A stretch of DNA of 17,911 bases from Neisseriales bacterium (GTDB taxonomy: Bacteria > Pseudomonadota > Gammaproteobacteria > Burkholderiales > UBA11063). Each line of letters starts with the position of its first letter. Positions within the stretch are counted from its first letter, which is position 1. A program made the translations under genes and the position numbers. Of this stretch, positions 1-7,548 are shown piece after piece. The DNA lies in contig SSGY01000204.1 of assembly GCA_008017145.1 (NCBI GenBank), positions 1 through 17,911 on the forward strand. Direction: 5' to 3'. The notes under the pieces were generated by a model. That model worked only from the letters and a program-made list of their open reading frames with translations, did no database searches and was not told the DNA's origin.

Positions 1-1217
1 ATAAATGCCGCCAATAACCCCGTTTGGATTCCACTTACTAAATCAGTACAGATAATTGCAAAAAAAGTAATAAAATAGATCAGTACATCAACTCGATCAC
101 TTCTCCACAAATCAATTACCTGCCGAATATTCATCATCTTAAATGCCGCGGCCAGCAAAATACCAGATAAGACCGCAACAGGCATATTTTCAATAAGTTG
201 TGGCGCAAAATAAACCACAGCTAAGACAATAAATGAATGAAAAATTGCCGCACGTCTGGTTTTGGCTCCCGCTAAAACGTTAACTGATGAGCGTGCAACC
301 ACTCCCGTAACAGGGATCCCACCAAAAATTGAGGTCCCAATATTTGCAATCCCCTGCCCGATTAATTCCTGATTTGGATTATGTAAATCCCCTTTACCCA
401 TCAGATCAACCGCACTACTCGAAAGCAAGGTTTCCAGTGATGCCAGGATAAATACTTCCAAAGCTGTTATTAATAATCTATGCCAATTATGAATTAAACT
501 AAAATCAATAATTTCCGGATGAATCAAATCATGCGGAATTTCTCCAACTACATTGACATTTATCCCCGTAAAATGAATAATTGCCATTGGAATAATTACA
601 GCAAATACAAAGGAGTAAGCACGAGGTAGATAACGCGGAACTATACTCAATATAACAATAGTCAGTACAGTTAATAAAACTCCGGCTGAGCTGATATGGC
701 GTAAATAAAGATGAGCATGACGAACAGTCATTCCAATGGTATTATTGTCTGGTTCAGCAAGCTGAAAAATATGTGGTAATTGCTCAAAAAATAACAGAAA
801 ACCAATCCCTGCAGTAAAAGCCAAGATTAGAGATAAAGGAATGTATTTAGTCACTCGACCGAGCTTAGATACACCAAACACAATTTGTAGCACACCACAG
901 ACAAATCCAGCCACCAAAAGTCCTGCAAAGCCGAACTCATTCATAGTATTTGCCAGCAATACCGACATAGCAACAGCTGGCCCAGTCACGCTTAGACGGC
1001 AGCCACCAAATAATGCGCCCAAAATACCACCGATGACAGCTGAAATCAAACCGACTTCCGCGCCAACTCCAGTTGCCAACGAAACCGCCAATGATAACGG
1101 AATCGCAACAAATGCGACTGCAATTGAAGCACCAATATCCTCACGTAGATATTGTTTTCTAAATATTGGCTTTATTTCACCACTTAAAAACCGCAATAAT
1201 GATGCTCTATATCCCAT
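1..1217 (-). CDS. SulP-family inorganic anion transporter, N-terminal part (cut by window edge)
   Basis: The reverse strand is open from an ATG at 1217 to the window edge, about 405 codons, so the 3' end is missing. The product is a polytopic inner-membrane protein of the SulP (SLC26-like) family, which moves sulfate, bicarbonate or dicarboxylates by symport or exchange. Visible family marks are a short cytoplasmic N-terminus ending in REDIGAS, a Gly/Ala-rich first helix pair (VAIPLSLAVSLATGVGAE), the segment LFGGCRLSVTGPAVAMSVLL that matches the SulP substrate-site region, and later ETLLSSSAVD and NIGTSIFGGIPVTGVVARSS. The C-terminal STAS domain would lie outside the window. The start is supported by a GGGG stretch 6 nt upstream. 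The gene begins 9 nt after the GST stop, so the two are probably co-transcribed. The substrate cannot be told from sequence. Confidence 0.9.
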   Translation of the reverse strand, partial: MGYRASLLRFLSGEIKPIFRKQYLREDIGASIAVAFVAIPLSLAVSLATGVGAEVGLISAVIGGILGALFGGCRLSVTGPAVAMSVLLANTMNEFGFAGLLVAGFVCGVLQIVFGVSKLGRVTKYIPLSLILAFTAGIGFLLFFEQLPHIFQLAEPDNNTIGMTVRHAHLYLRHISSAGVLLTVLTIVILSIVPRYLPRAYSFVFAVIIPMAIIHFTGINVNVVGEIPHDLIHPEIIDFSLIHNWHRLLITALEVFILASLETLLSSSAVDLMGKGDLHNPNQELIGQGIANIGTSIFGGIPVTGVVARSSVNVLAGAKTRRAAIFHSFIVLAVVYFAPQLIENMPVAVLSGILLAAAFKMMNIRQVIDLWRSDRVDVLIYFITFFAIICTDLVSGIQTGLLAAF

Positions 1218-1226
1218 CTTTAACCC

Positions 1227-1913
1227 CTACCCAAACTCAAAATAACCAGCAAATAAACTATCTTTAAGCACCTCAGATTGTTGCTGCTCAATCAATAATG
1301 CATTTTTTACTGCTGAGTCTTGTTCCATCAGTGCAAAAAAATTACGAATCTTAGGAAATGCTGTTAAATCCACTAAATTTTCGCCACGGCTATGTTTTTT
1401 ACACCAGCGCAATAAACCATAAGCCTGAGCATCAACAATTGTTGCACCAGTTGATAAGAAAAATCCATTCTCGGATAAATTATTATCAATATATTGTAAT
1501 ATTGCCAATAACCGAGCCTCTGCTAGCTCACGAAATTTATCGACATAATCATCTTCAACAAAACGGCTTGGATAATTAAAATGTTGAAATGCGGGATGTA
1601 ATGTAGAAGATAGATAAGATAGCCATTGATAAATTATCGCTCTGCCATCACTGCCATGTGGCGGACAAATAGCATGAGATGCATAATTATCTGCTAAATA
1701 GAGCAAAATCGCCAGATTCTCACCAACAACTACGTCACCATCTTTTAGCGCTCCCACTTTACCCGCGGGGTTAATTTTGCGAAATTGTTCGCTTTGTCTG
1801 ATTTCTGGGCTGGTAATCCCAACCTGATAAGGTGTTTTTAGCCACTCTAAAGTAATTTGCGAGCCCAAAGAACAAGCTCCAGGAATAATAAATAAAATTG
1901 GTTGATCTTTCAT
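1227..1913 (-). CDS. Glutathione S-transferase, beta-class-like
   Basis: This is a 228-aa cytoplasmic GST. The N-terminal thioredoxin-like half starts ILFIIPGACSLGSQITLEW, the usual beta-class opening. Cys14 in PGACS sits where beta-class enzymes carry their active-site cysteine. The segment INPAGKVGALKDGDVVVGENLAILLYLAD is the glutathione-binding cis-Pro/ESxAI region, with E-N in place of E-S. The helical C-terminal domain follows from about residue 90. A TTG 12 nt upstream would extend the frame, but it falls inside the Shine-Dalgarno region. The ATG at 1913 has GGAG 6 nt upstream and restores the family's normal N-terminus. The gene is followed 9 nt later by the SulP transporter. The electrophilic substrate is unknown. 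Confidence 0.9.
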   Translation of the reverse strand: MKDQPILFIIPGACSLGSQITLEWLKTPYQVGITSPEIRQSEQFRKINPAGKVGALKDGDVVVGENLAILLYLADNYASHAICPPHGSDGRAIIYQWLSYLSSTLHPAFQHFNYPSRFVEDDYVDKFRELAEARLLAILQYIDNNLSENGFFLSTGATIVDAQAYGLLRWCKKHSRGENLVDLTAFPKIRNFFALMEQDSAVKNALLIEQQQSEVLKDSLFAGYFEFG

Positions 1914-1933
1914 CTTTCTCTCCAAGAATAGGC

Positions 1934-1965
1934 ATTATAGTATACTAATTTCATCAGATAATCAA
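1934..1965 (-). promoter_or_regulatory. Possible promoter of the gst-sulP unit
   Basis: On the minus strand a perfect TATAAT lies about 20 nt upstream of the gst ATG, within GTATACTATAATG. A TTGATT lies upstream of it. The spacing from TTGATT to TATAAT is 20 nt, longer than ideal; to the overlapping TATACT it is 15 nt. The site is in the short gap between rep and gst and would give gst a leader of about 10-15 nt. It was judged by eye only. Confidence 0.35.
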
Positions 1966-2035
1966 GCTTTGTGTAACTGCTCGGACTATTTCGCAATAGA
2001 GCCGTGACTAAGCTTATTATGCACTTCTCATGTAT

Positions 2036-4036
2036 CTACGCCTTATTTAGCAAGGCTTTTAGTAAATTAAATTTATTTGCCAGCTCTGCTTTATCATCGA
2101 TTTTCTCAAAGCGGCGCTTGGCTTCATCGACAATATTATGTCCGCCTAATTCAGCCAAAAAACGTGAACGCTCACGGGTTTCTACCGCTCCAGCTTTACG
2201 GCGTTGTTCACAATAACTAATGGTTAATTCATATTGTGCCCGGGTAATCCCCACATACATCAAACGCCGCTCTTCCTCAATTGTACCCTGAGCGATTGAT
2301 TCTTGATGCGGTAAAATTCCCTCTTCACAGCTAATTAAAAAAACATATGGGTACTCCAGTCCCTTAGATGCATGTAAAGTAGTTAATTTTACCGCATCGG
2401 GTTCTTCTTCATTTTGCCCATCAAGTAAACTAATCAATGAAACGGTTTGAATCAGTTCTGGCAAGGTTTTATTATCATTCTCACCTTTTTTAGCTAACCA
2501 CTCCACAAAACTAACTACATTGGCGTAACGTTTCTCGGCAGCCTTAACTTCTTCACAATCATAGAGATAAGCTTCATATTCAATTGCTTTTAAAATTGCA
2601 TTGAGTAAATCCCCGGCTGGTTCTTTAGTTTGGCGAAATTGAATATCATTGATAAAATTGCCAAAATCCAAAACATTACCTAATTGCGCTGGATTACATT
2701 CAGCAGCAAAACCTTCCTCAAATAAAGCAGCAAAGAGCGAAATTCCACGGCGGGTAGCATAAGTTGATAATTTATCAATGGTAGTCTGCCCAATCCCCCG
2801 TTTTGGCGTAGTTATGGCGCGAATAAATGCAGTATCATCATCGTCATTGAGAATTAGTTTAAGGTATGCCATAATGTCTTTGATTTCAGCTTTATCAAAG
2901 AAAGACTGTCCACCCGAAATAGTATAGGGAATTTTATAATTACGCAGAGCCTGCTCTAAAATTCGTGACTGATAATTACCTCGATATAAAATCGCGTAGT
3001 CAGAGAATTTATGCTGCGCATTTAATTGATGAAGCATAATCTTACGCACCACCATATCTGCTTCAGCCTCTTCATTCGGGCAAGCAATAATTCGGATGGC
3101 TTCACCAGTACCAAACTCACTCCAGAGTTTTTTTTCAAAGAGCTTAGGATTATTTTGAATTACCTGATTAGCAGCATTTAAAATCGTGATAGTTGAACGG
3201 TAGTTCTGCTCTAGTTTGATAATATTGAGATTTGGATAATCTTGGTTAAGTAGGCGAAGATTTTCGCTATCCGCACCACGCCAAGCATAGATGGATTGAT
3301 CATCATCCCCCACTGCAGTAAACTGCCCTTGCGTACCAGCCAGCATTTTAATCAACTGATACTGGCAAACGTTGGTATCCTGATACTCATCAACCAACAG
3401 ATAGCGGATTTTAAGCTGCCATTTATGCAGTGCTGCAAGATTATTTTTAAATAACTCTACTGGTAATTTAATTAAGTCATCAAAATCAATTGCCTGATAA
3501 GTCTTGAGTGTATCTTGGTATTGTTGATAAATGCTGGCAACTACCCGATCAAACTCTTCTTTCGCTACCGCGACTGCCGCATCGGGATTAATAAAACTAT
3601 TTTTCCACAGTGAAATTTGCCCCTGAATACTGCGAATCAAGGATTTATCGGTAGTTTGTGCCAAATCGCTGATAATTTTACCACTATCATAACTATCTAG
3701 CACTGAGAAATTAGCTTTATAGCCCAGCGTTGCAGCTTCTTCACGAAGAATTTTTAGTCCTAAAGCATGGAAAGTACAAATCGTGAGTCCACGCGTTGCT
3801 AAACCATTCACTAGTTTAGTTGCTCGTTCTTGCATCTCTTTAGCGGCTTTATTGGTAAAGGTAATTGCTGTGATATGCTTTGCTTGCATGCCGCGTTCAC
3901 GGATCAGGTAGGCGATTTTATGGGTAATTACCCGTGTCTTACCACTTCCAGCACCAGCCAAGACCAAAAGTGGTCCTGAGCAATACTGCACGGCTTCACG
4001 CTGTGGGGTATTTAATTTATTAAGAAGTTCTTGCAT
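2036..4036 (-). CDS. rep: ATP-dependent DNA helicase Rep (SF1A, UvrD/Rep family)
   Basis: This is a 666-aa 3'-5' superfamily 1 helicase; E. coli Rep is 673 aa. It helps replication forks pass bound proteins and restart. All SF1A motifs are visible in order: Q-motif LNTPQREAV, Walker A GAGSGKTR (28-35), motif Ia TFTNKAAKEM, Walker B DEYQD (216-220), motif III GDDDQSIYAWRGA (243-255), motif IV YRGNYQSR, motif V TLHASKGLEYPYV and motif VI EERRLMYVGITRA. The short C-terminus after SRFLAEL and the good match to the E. coli Rep N-terminus (LNPGQQQAV) favour Rep over UvrD or PcrA. The ATG has no clear Shine-Dalgarno sequence, but no better start exists. It is divergent from apaH across a 203-nt gap. 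Confidence 0.95.
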   Translation of the reverse strand: MQELLNKLNTPQREAVQYCSGPLLVLAGAGSGKTRVITHKIAYLIRERGMQAKHITAITFTNKAAKEMQERATKLVNGLATRGLTICTFHALGLKILREEAATLGYKANFSVLDSYDSGKIISDLAQTTDKSLIRSIQGQISLWKNSFINPDAAVAVAKEEFDRVVASIYQQYQDTLKTYQAIDFDDLIKLPVELFKNNLAALHKWQLKIRYLLVDEYQDTNVCQYQLIKMLAGTQGQFTAVGDDDQSIYAWRGADSENLRLLNQDYPNLNIIKLEQNYRSTITILNAANQVIQNNPKLFEKKLWSEFGTGEAIRIIACPNEEAEADMVVRKIMLHQLNAQHKFSDYAILYRGNYQSRILEQALRNYKIPYTISGGQSFFDKAEIKDIMAYLKLILNDDDDTAFIRAITTPKRGIGQTTIDKLSTYATRRGISLFAALFEEGFAAECNPAQLGNVLDFGNFINDIQFRQTKEPAGDLLNAILKAIEYEAYLYDCEEVKAAEKRYANVVSFVEWLAKKGENDNKTLPELIQTVSLISLLDGQNEEEPDAVKLTTLHASKGLEYPYVFLISCEEGILPHQESIAQGTIEEERRLMYVGITRAQYELTISYCEQRRKAGAVETRERSRFLAELGGHNIVDEAKRRFEKIDDKAELANKFNLLKALLNKA

Positions 4037-4062
4037 ATGTGATAAAATTTTGCTCTACTAAA

Positions 4063-4187
4063 ATACTCATCATCTTTGAATCTTGGACTTTGTCGTATTT
4101 CAAAAAAGACTCGTCATGTACTTTTATGTACACATCCTCGTCTTTTTTATCAATACTTCGCGTCCCAGAATCAAATATTTCGAGTAT
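4063..4187. repeat. Large imperfect inverted repeat between rep and apaH
   Basis: Two arms of about 59 and 60 nt (4063-4121 and 4128-4187) face each other across a 6-nt loop (TTTTAT). Reverse-complementing the right arm aligns it along its whole length with the left: ATACTC at the outer edge, GA-ATCTTGGAC against GATTCTGGGAC, then exact AAAAAAGAC, and TGTAC next to the loop. Mismatches cluster in short blocks, so this looks like a decayed palindrome. The A6-GAC/GTC-T6 pair would also let it work as a bidirectional terminator. It fills most of the divergent rep/apaH gap. No second copy is seen in this window. It could be a MITE-like or REP-like dispersed element. Confidence 0.8.
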
Positions 4188-4239
4188 ATATTACTGTGAA
4201 TATGAAAGTACGGTATTGTAACTGATTTAAGGGATTTAG

Positions 4240-5049
4240 ATGGCACGCTACGCAATAGGTGATATTCAGGGTTGCTATAAACAGTTTATGGAACTGCTCC
4301 AATTGATTGATTTTAATCCAAGTAAGGATGTTTTATACTTAGTTGGTGATCTGGTTAATCGTGGACCAAACTCACTTGAGGTACTTAAATGGGTCTATAA
4401 AAATCAGGATAGCGTAATTACGGTACTGGGAAACCATGATATTTACCTACTCGCACGTTTTAATCATCTGGTAAAACTTGATAATGACGATACTTTAAGC
4501 GATGTAATTCGTGATAAAAATATCAATAAATACATTGATTGGCTAAGATCATGTCCGTTAGTATACCATGATAATCAATATATCATGGCTCATGCGGGAA
4601 TATATCCACAAATGGATTTTAACGAACTGCTTCATATTAATCACTCCGTGTCTAATCATTTACAATCCGCTGATTATGCCCAATTCATTGAAAGCATCTT
4701 TGGCAATAAACCTAATTATTGGTCAAGCGATCTCAGCAGCCTCAAAAAAATGAAATTTGCAATTAATTCCTGTACTCGAATGCGTTTTTTGGAACGAGAT
4801 GGATTTGCGCTAGATTATCGCTATAAAGGCGATTTGGCAAATATGCCGGAACACTTAACCCCATGGTTTCACACGCCATTTGATCCAAGTATTAACAAAA
4901 AAATTATCTTCGGACACTGGGCTGCTCTTGGTTTCTTTCATGAAGAGCGTTATATTTCCTTAGATACGGGCTGTGTCTGGGGACGTAAACTAACTGCAAT
5001 GAATCTGGAAAATTATGAGCTGGCTCAAATTGCCTACAGCAATGACTAA
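4240..5049 (+). CDS. apaH: Bis(5'-nucleosyl)-tetraphosphatase, symmetrical
   Basis: This 269-aa metallophosphoesterase of the PPP superfamily hydrolyses Ap4A to two ADP in the cytoplasm; many ApaH enzymes also remove Np4 caps from RNA. The metal-binding motifs are GDIQGC (7-12), GDLVNRGP (36-43) and LGNHD (63-67). A histidine in YIMAHAGIYP and FGHWAALG near the C-terminus follow. The Gln in GDIQGC replaces the His of E. coli ApaH, a variation I recall as common in this family. The ATG is preceded by AAGGGA at good spacing. The 3' end overlaps the start of ubiC in another frame, so translation is probably coupled. Confidence 0.95.
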   Translation: MARYAIGDIQGCYKQFMELLQLIDFNPSKDVLYLVGDLVNRGPNSLEVLKWVYKNQDSVITVLGNHDIYLLARFNHLVKLDNDDTLSDVIRDKNINKYIDWLRSCPLVYHDNQYIMAHAGIYPQMDFNELLHINHSVSNHLQSADYAQFIESIFGNKPNYWSSDLSSLKKMKFAINSCTRMRFLERDGFALDYRYKGDLANMPEHLTPWFHTPFDPSINKKIIFGHWAALGFFHEERYISLDTGCVWGRKLTAMNLENYELAQIAYSND

Positions 5050-5539
5050 GCCGCTGCTAGAATATCCTAACCACCCCGAATTTGAAGAATTGCTTAATTC
5101 TTGTGGTTCGATGACTAAACAACTTGAAGCACTAGGACGGCACTTGTCTGTCACACTTCTCTATGAGGGGATTGTTGATAATTGCTTCCACCGCTATATT
5201 ACACTAAATCTCAATCAAACACCAGTAGTACTGGCTTGTAGTAATGCATTGCTTGAGCATGAATTTTTTGCAAAATTATTGCAAAATGCCAACACTACTC
5301 CGATTGGTAAGTTTCTATTTGCCAATGGTTCTGCGGTGACTCGCGATAGCAATATGGAGTTAGACCTCATCCACAGCACTATCATTAATGATCCACGCCT
5401 GCAGAATTATTTTCAGCAGCACAAATATCAACTGGAGCAATTATTCTGGCAACGTAAATCAATATTTCACTACCAAAATCAACGACTTAACCTAATTGAA
5501 ATCATTCTCCCCGAGCTTGAAAGGTTTTTTGAATCCTAA
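5015..5539 (+). CDS. ubiC: Chorismate pyruvate-lyase
   Basis: The 174-aa product matches UbiC, which splits chorismate into 4-hydroxybenzoate and pyruvate, the first committed step of ubiquinone synthesis. Three blocks line up with E. coli UbiC: [20 protein letters not shown] against [37 protein letters not shown] against TPLGRYLFTSSTLTRD, and the terminal [11 protein letters not shown]. The Glu of the last block (E. coli LLTELFLP) and the Arg of TRD are at positions expected for the product site. The start is uncertain. ATG 5015 lies inside apaH with GGA upstream and gives an N-terminus of E. coli length. ATG 5042 overlaps the apaH stop and has no clear Shine-Dalgarno. Little else of the sequence is conserved. 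Confidence 0.85.
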   Translation: [174 protein letters not shown]

Positions 5540-5583
5540 GCTCTGTAATTTATCTTGTATCATTTATTGAGCAAATATTTAGA

Positions 5584-5664
5584 TCAGTTAATTGCAGTAT
5601 TGCGCATACACGCAGAACAAATAGTTAACCAACTTTCATCCTCTAGAATTAAGGCGTACTTCAC
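5584..5664 (-). pseudogene. Stub of IS3-family orfB (transposase catalytic part lost)
   Basis: Immediately after orfA, in the third reading frame, a GTG-initiated stretch of 26 codons begins VKYALILEDESWLTICSAC and then hits a stop. The K-Y-A-[LF]-I opening just after the orfA terminus is typical of IS3-group OrfB, whose N-terminus commonly reads M-K-Y-A-x-I. Nothing resembling the DDE integrase core follows; ubiC begins within about 45 nt on the other strand. I therefore read this as the truncated 5' tip of orfB. The match rests on few residues. Confidence 0.4.
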
Positions 5665-5665
5665 T

Positions 5666-5989
5666 TCATTTGTTTGGCAAAGTACACCGTTGCTTTTTTA
5701 ATAGCTCTAGCTCCATTTTAAGCTGTGCATTCTCTTTCTTTAGCTTGGCTAGTTCAAAACTCTGATCACCAGGCTTTGATTGCTTTTTATTCGCGCTTAT
5801 CCATTGATAAAATAGCCGTTCTGGAACCTGATAGTTTCGCGCACATTCTGCTGCTGATTCATATATTCCGCTATTGTATATTTCAAGCAGCTGGTCTTTA
5901 AATTCTTTGGTGTATGGCTGTTGACCTGTGACAGCCTTAGTTTCTGATTTAGCTTCCACTCCAGATTGCGATACTTGTTTAACTTCCAT
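5666..5989 (-). CDS. IS3-family transposase OrfA (HTH protein), C-terminus frameshifted
   Basis: The 107-aa protein has a polar N-terminal extension, then the HTH_Tnp_1 (IS3/IS911 OrfA) domain from YTKEFKDQLLEIYNSG through SAAECARNYQVPERLFYQWI. A leucine-zipper-like helix follows (ELAKLKKENAQLKMELELLK). OrfA binds the element's ends and is fused to OrfB by -1 frameshifting. Here the zipper runs into AAAAAAG (5699-5693 on the minus strand) in the phase A-AAA-AAG, the classical IS3 slippery heptamer. The zero frame then reads the odd tail QRCTLPNK. The -1 frame gives ATVYFAKQMK-stop, the usual OrfA ending. This fits loss of one A from an ancestral A7. OrfB survives only as a stub, so the element cannot transpose by itself. 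A possible left end with ACTGGACAA lies near 6055-6080, just beyond the stop of the next gene. Confidence 0.75.
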   Translation of the reverse strand: MEVKQVSQSGVEAKSETKAVTGQQPYTKEFKDQLLEIYNSGIYESAAECARNYQVPERLFYQWISANKKQSKPGDQSFELAKLKKENAQLKMELELLKKQRCTLPNK

Positions 5990-6081
5990 TTCTAGACATC
6001 CTTGTAAATCGTCATTACCCTATTATAAATGACAACAATACATTCTTATTTCAATTTGTCCAGTTTTAGTGGTATGGTGCA

Positions 6082-7476
6082 CTATGGAAGACCAACTGGT
6101 TTCCAATTTGTAAATCCTGATTGAGAAAAATACACATTACCACATGATGTTCCGATAAATTGATTTGTGGCCCCTGGGAAGTTTGTTACTACTTCTGAGA
6201 TTTCACAGCCATCTGGTGATGTATTTTGTAAGATTAGCCCAATAAGCTGCCAAATTGTAAAATTTGGTGATTGCGAAAAGTAGGCGCTAAAACGGCTGGA
6301 GGCATTCTTTTGCAAGATATAGATATCGCTGTTATTGCCAATTACTAATTGTTCAATTGAACCAATATTGACTAGTTCACCGCCAGAAATGCCGTGCCAA
6401 CTATTTACGTTGTCGGGTGAGAGGTAAAATATTTGTCCAGTAGATGTTCCTAAATATAGGTTTCCTGATTCAGGATTTTGAGTCGTATCTATATTTATAG
6501 CTGTAATTGGTACGTTTATACTTTCACCAATTTGTACCCATCTACTAGATTTCAATGAAGTTATATTAATTTCACTTGAGTAGACATGTCCATTTGATGT
6601 TCCAACTATAATACTTTCAATTTCCCCAACAGGAGGTAAAATTAGCATTCCTTTTTCATCGCTGATGACACCACCATCCGGTAAAATGTTGTTTCCAATC
6701 ATTTGCCATAGACCATTAGGGCTACTGATGTAGAGATAGGCATCGCTGGTTCCAACAATCAAGTTACCTGATTTATCAATGATACTTCCATACGCAATAG
6801 CGTTATTGGGAAGTGAACTACCTCCAATTAATCTCCATTTATCAACACCTTTAAGTGATAAATATGAATTTCCTTTACTAGTAGAAACGTAAATATCGTT
6901 ATTGGCTTGATCATAATCCATGTCATTAATAAAGGCATGATCTGGCACTGATTCACCTGCAAGCAATTGCCAAAGTGATGAAGATTTATCATTTGACCTA
7001 ATTGTTGATTGATAAACATTTCCATAAGTAGATGCAACTAGAATATTATTACTTCCTGAGACCGTTTCTAGATCAGCGACTCCGCCATTATCAGGAAGCT
7101 GACCAGATAGCACATTAAAGTAATTGGAAAAACCTATTTGATTGTTAGGAGATGAGGCTTTTATTCTAGTATTTGTTGTTATTAAATCACCGTAAACCTG
7201 AATTGTAGCAATTGGACTTTCGGGAGACAAGGTTACCTTTTGAGCCGAAAGATAAATACCATATGCAGAATCCAATGAAACGGTTATGGACTCGGTAGGT
7301 GCTGCTTTAGAACGTATTGTTACATTCCATGACTGATTAAGAAACAGATTAGGAATGTCTTGAGAGACAATCAGTTTCGATGTAGCTTCTGTTGAAGAAG
7401 TCTGACCACCCGAACTACAAGCACAAACAAAAATAATAAGTATCAAACAAGCTGCAGATTTTATTTTATTTTTCAT
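6082..7476 (-). CDS. Lipoprotein with Ig-like domain and seven-repeat beta-propeller
   Basis: This 464-aa protein begins with a signal peptide and lipobox V17-C18-A19-C20. The ATG at 7476 is preceded by AGGA with 6-nt spacing; the TTG one codon upstream is not needed. Residues about 35-125 look like a single beta-sandwich (Ig/Big-like) domain. From about 130 a unit of 44-51 residues repeats seven times. Each has W-x-L/I-I-G/A-x2-x-x-L/V-P-[DN] followed by [NI]-x-[VI]-[GS]-T-S-x-G-x-[VI]-Y; the G-x-x-[YF] marks sit at 152, 202, 246, 296, 347, 397 and 446. Seven repeats suggest a closed seven-bladed propeller. The protein ends at the same point of the repeat as its paralogue at 13491-14594, so it is full length although an IS relic follows. 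It lies 72 nt downstream of the 612-aa lipoprotein gene. A binding or scaffold role is likely; the ligand is unknown. Confidence 0.8.
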   Translation of the reverse strand: MKNKIKSAACLILIIFVCACSSGGQTSSTEATSKLIVSQDIPNLFLNQSWNVTIRSKAAPTESITVSLDSAYGIYLSAQKVTLSPESPIATIQVYGDLITTNTRIKASSPNNQIGFSNYFNVLSGQLPDNGGVADLETVSGSNNILVASTYGNVYQSTIRSNDKSSSLWQLLAGESVPDHAFINDMDYDQANNDIYVSTSKGNSYLSLKGVDKWRLIGGSSLPNNAIAYGSIIDKSGNLIVGTSDAYLYISSPNGLWQMIGNNILPDGGVISDEKGMLILPPVGEIESIIVGTSNGHVYSSEINITSLKSSRWVQIGESINVPITAINIDTTQNPESGNLYLGTSTGQIFYLSPDNVNSWHGISGGELVNIGSIEQLVIGNNSDIYILQKNASSRFSAYFSQSPNFTIWQLIGLILQNTSPDGCEISEVVTNFPGATNQFIGTSCGNVYFSQSGFTNWKPVGLP

Positions 7477-7548
7477 CAAATTTCCTAACTATAAAAATAA
7501 TATAACATTAATATAATTATTGATAATGAACACATTACTGTTCCACGT

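Noticed and set aside
841..1245. 134-aa plus-strand open frame
   Set aside because: It lies entirely opposite the SulP gene, which has clear family motifs on the minus strand.
1926..2035. Possible terminator after rep
   Set aside because: Sequences around 1980-2005 can form a small stem (CTATT/AATAG), but flanking mismatches are many and no T-tract follows on the minus strand.
4039..4221. 60-aa plus-strand open frame in the rep/apaH gap
   Set aside because: It is created by the two arms of the large palindrome, has no convincing Shine-Dalgarno, and its sequence looks like no protein.
7480..7548. GAACA-TGTTC hairpin behind the 612-aa lipoprotein gene
   Set aside because: A 5-bp stem without a T-run in AT-rich DNA is expected by chance; it does not support a terminator between the two lipoprotein genes.
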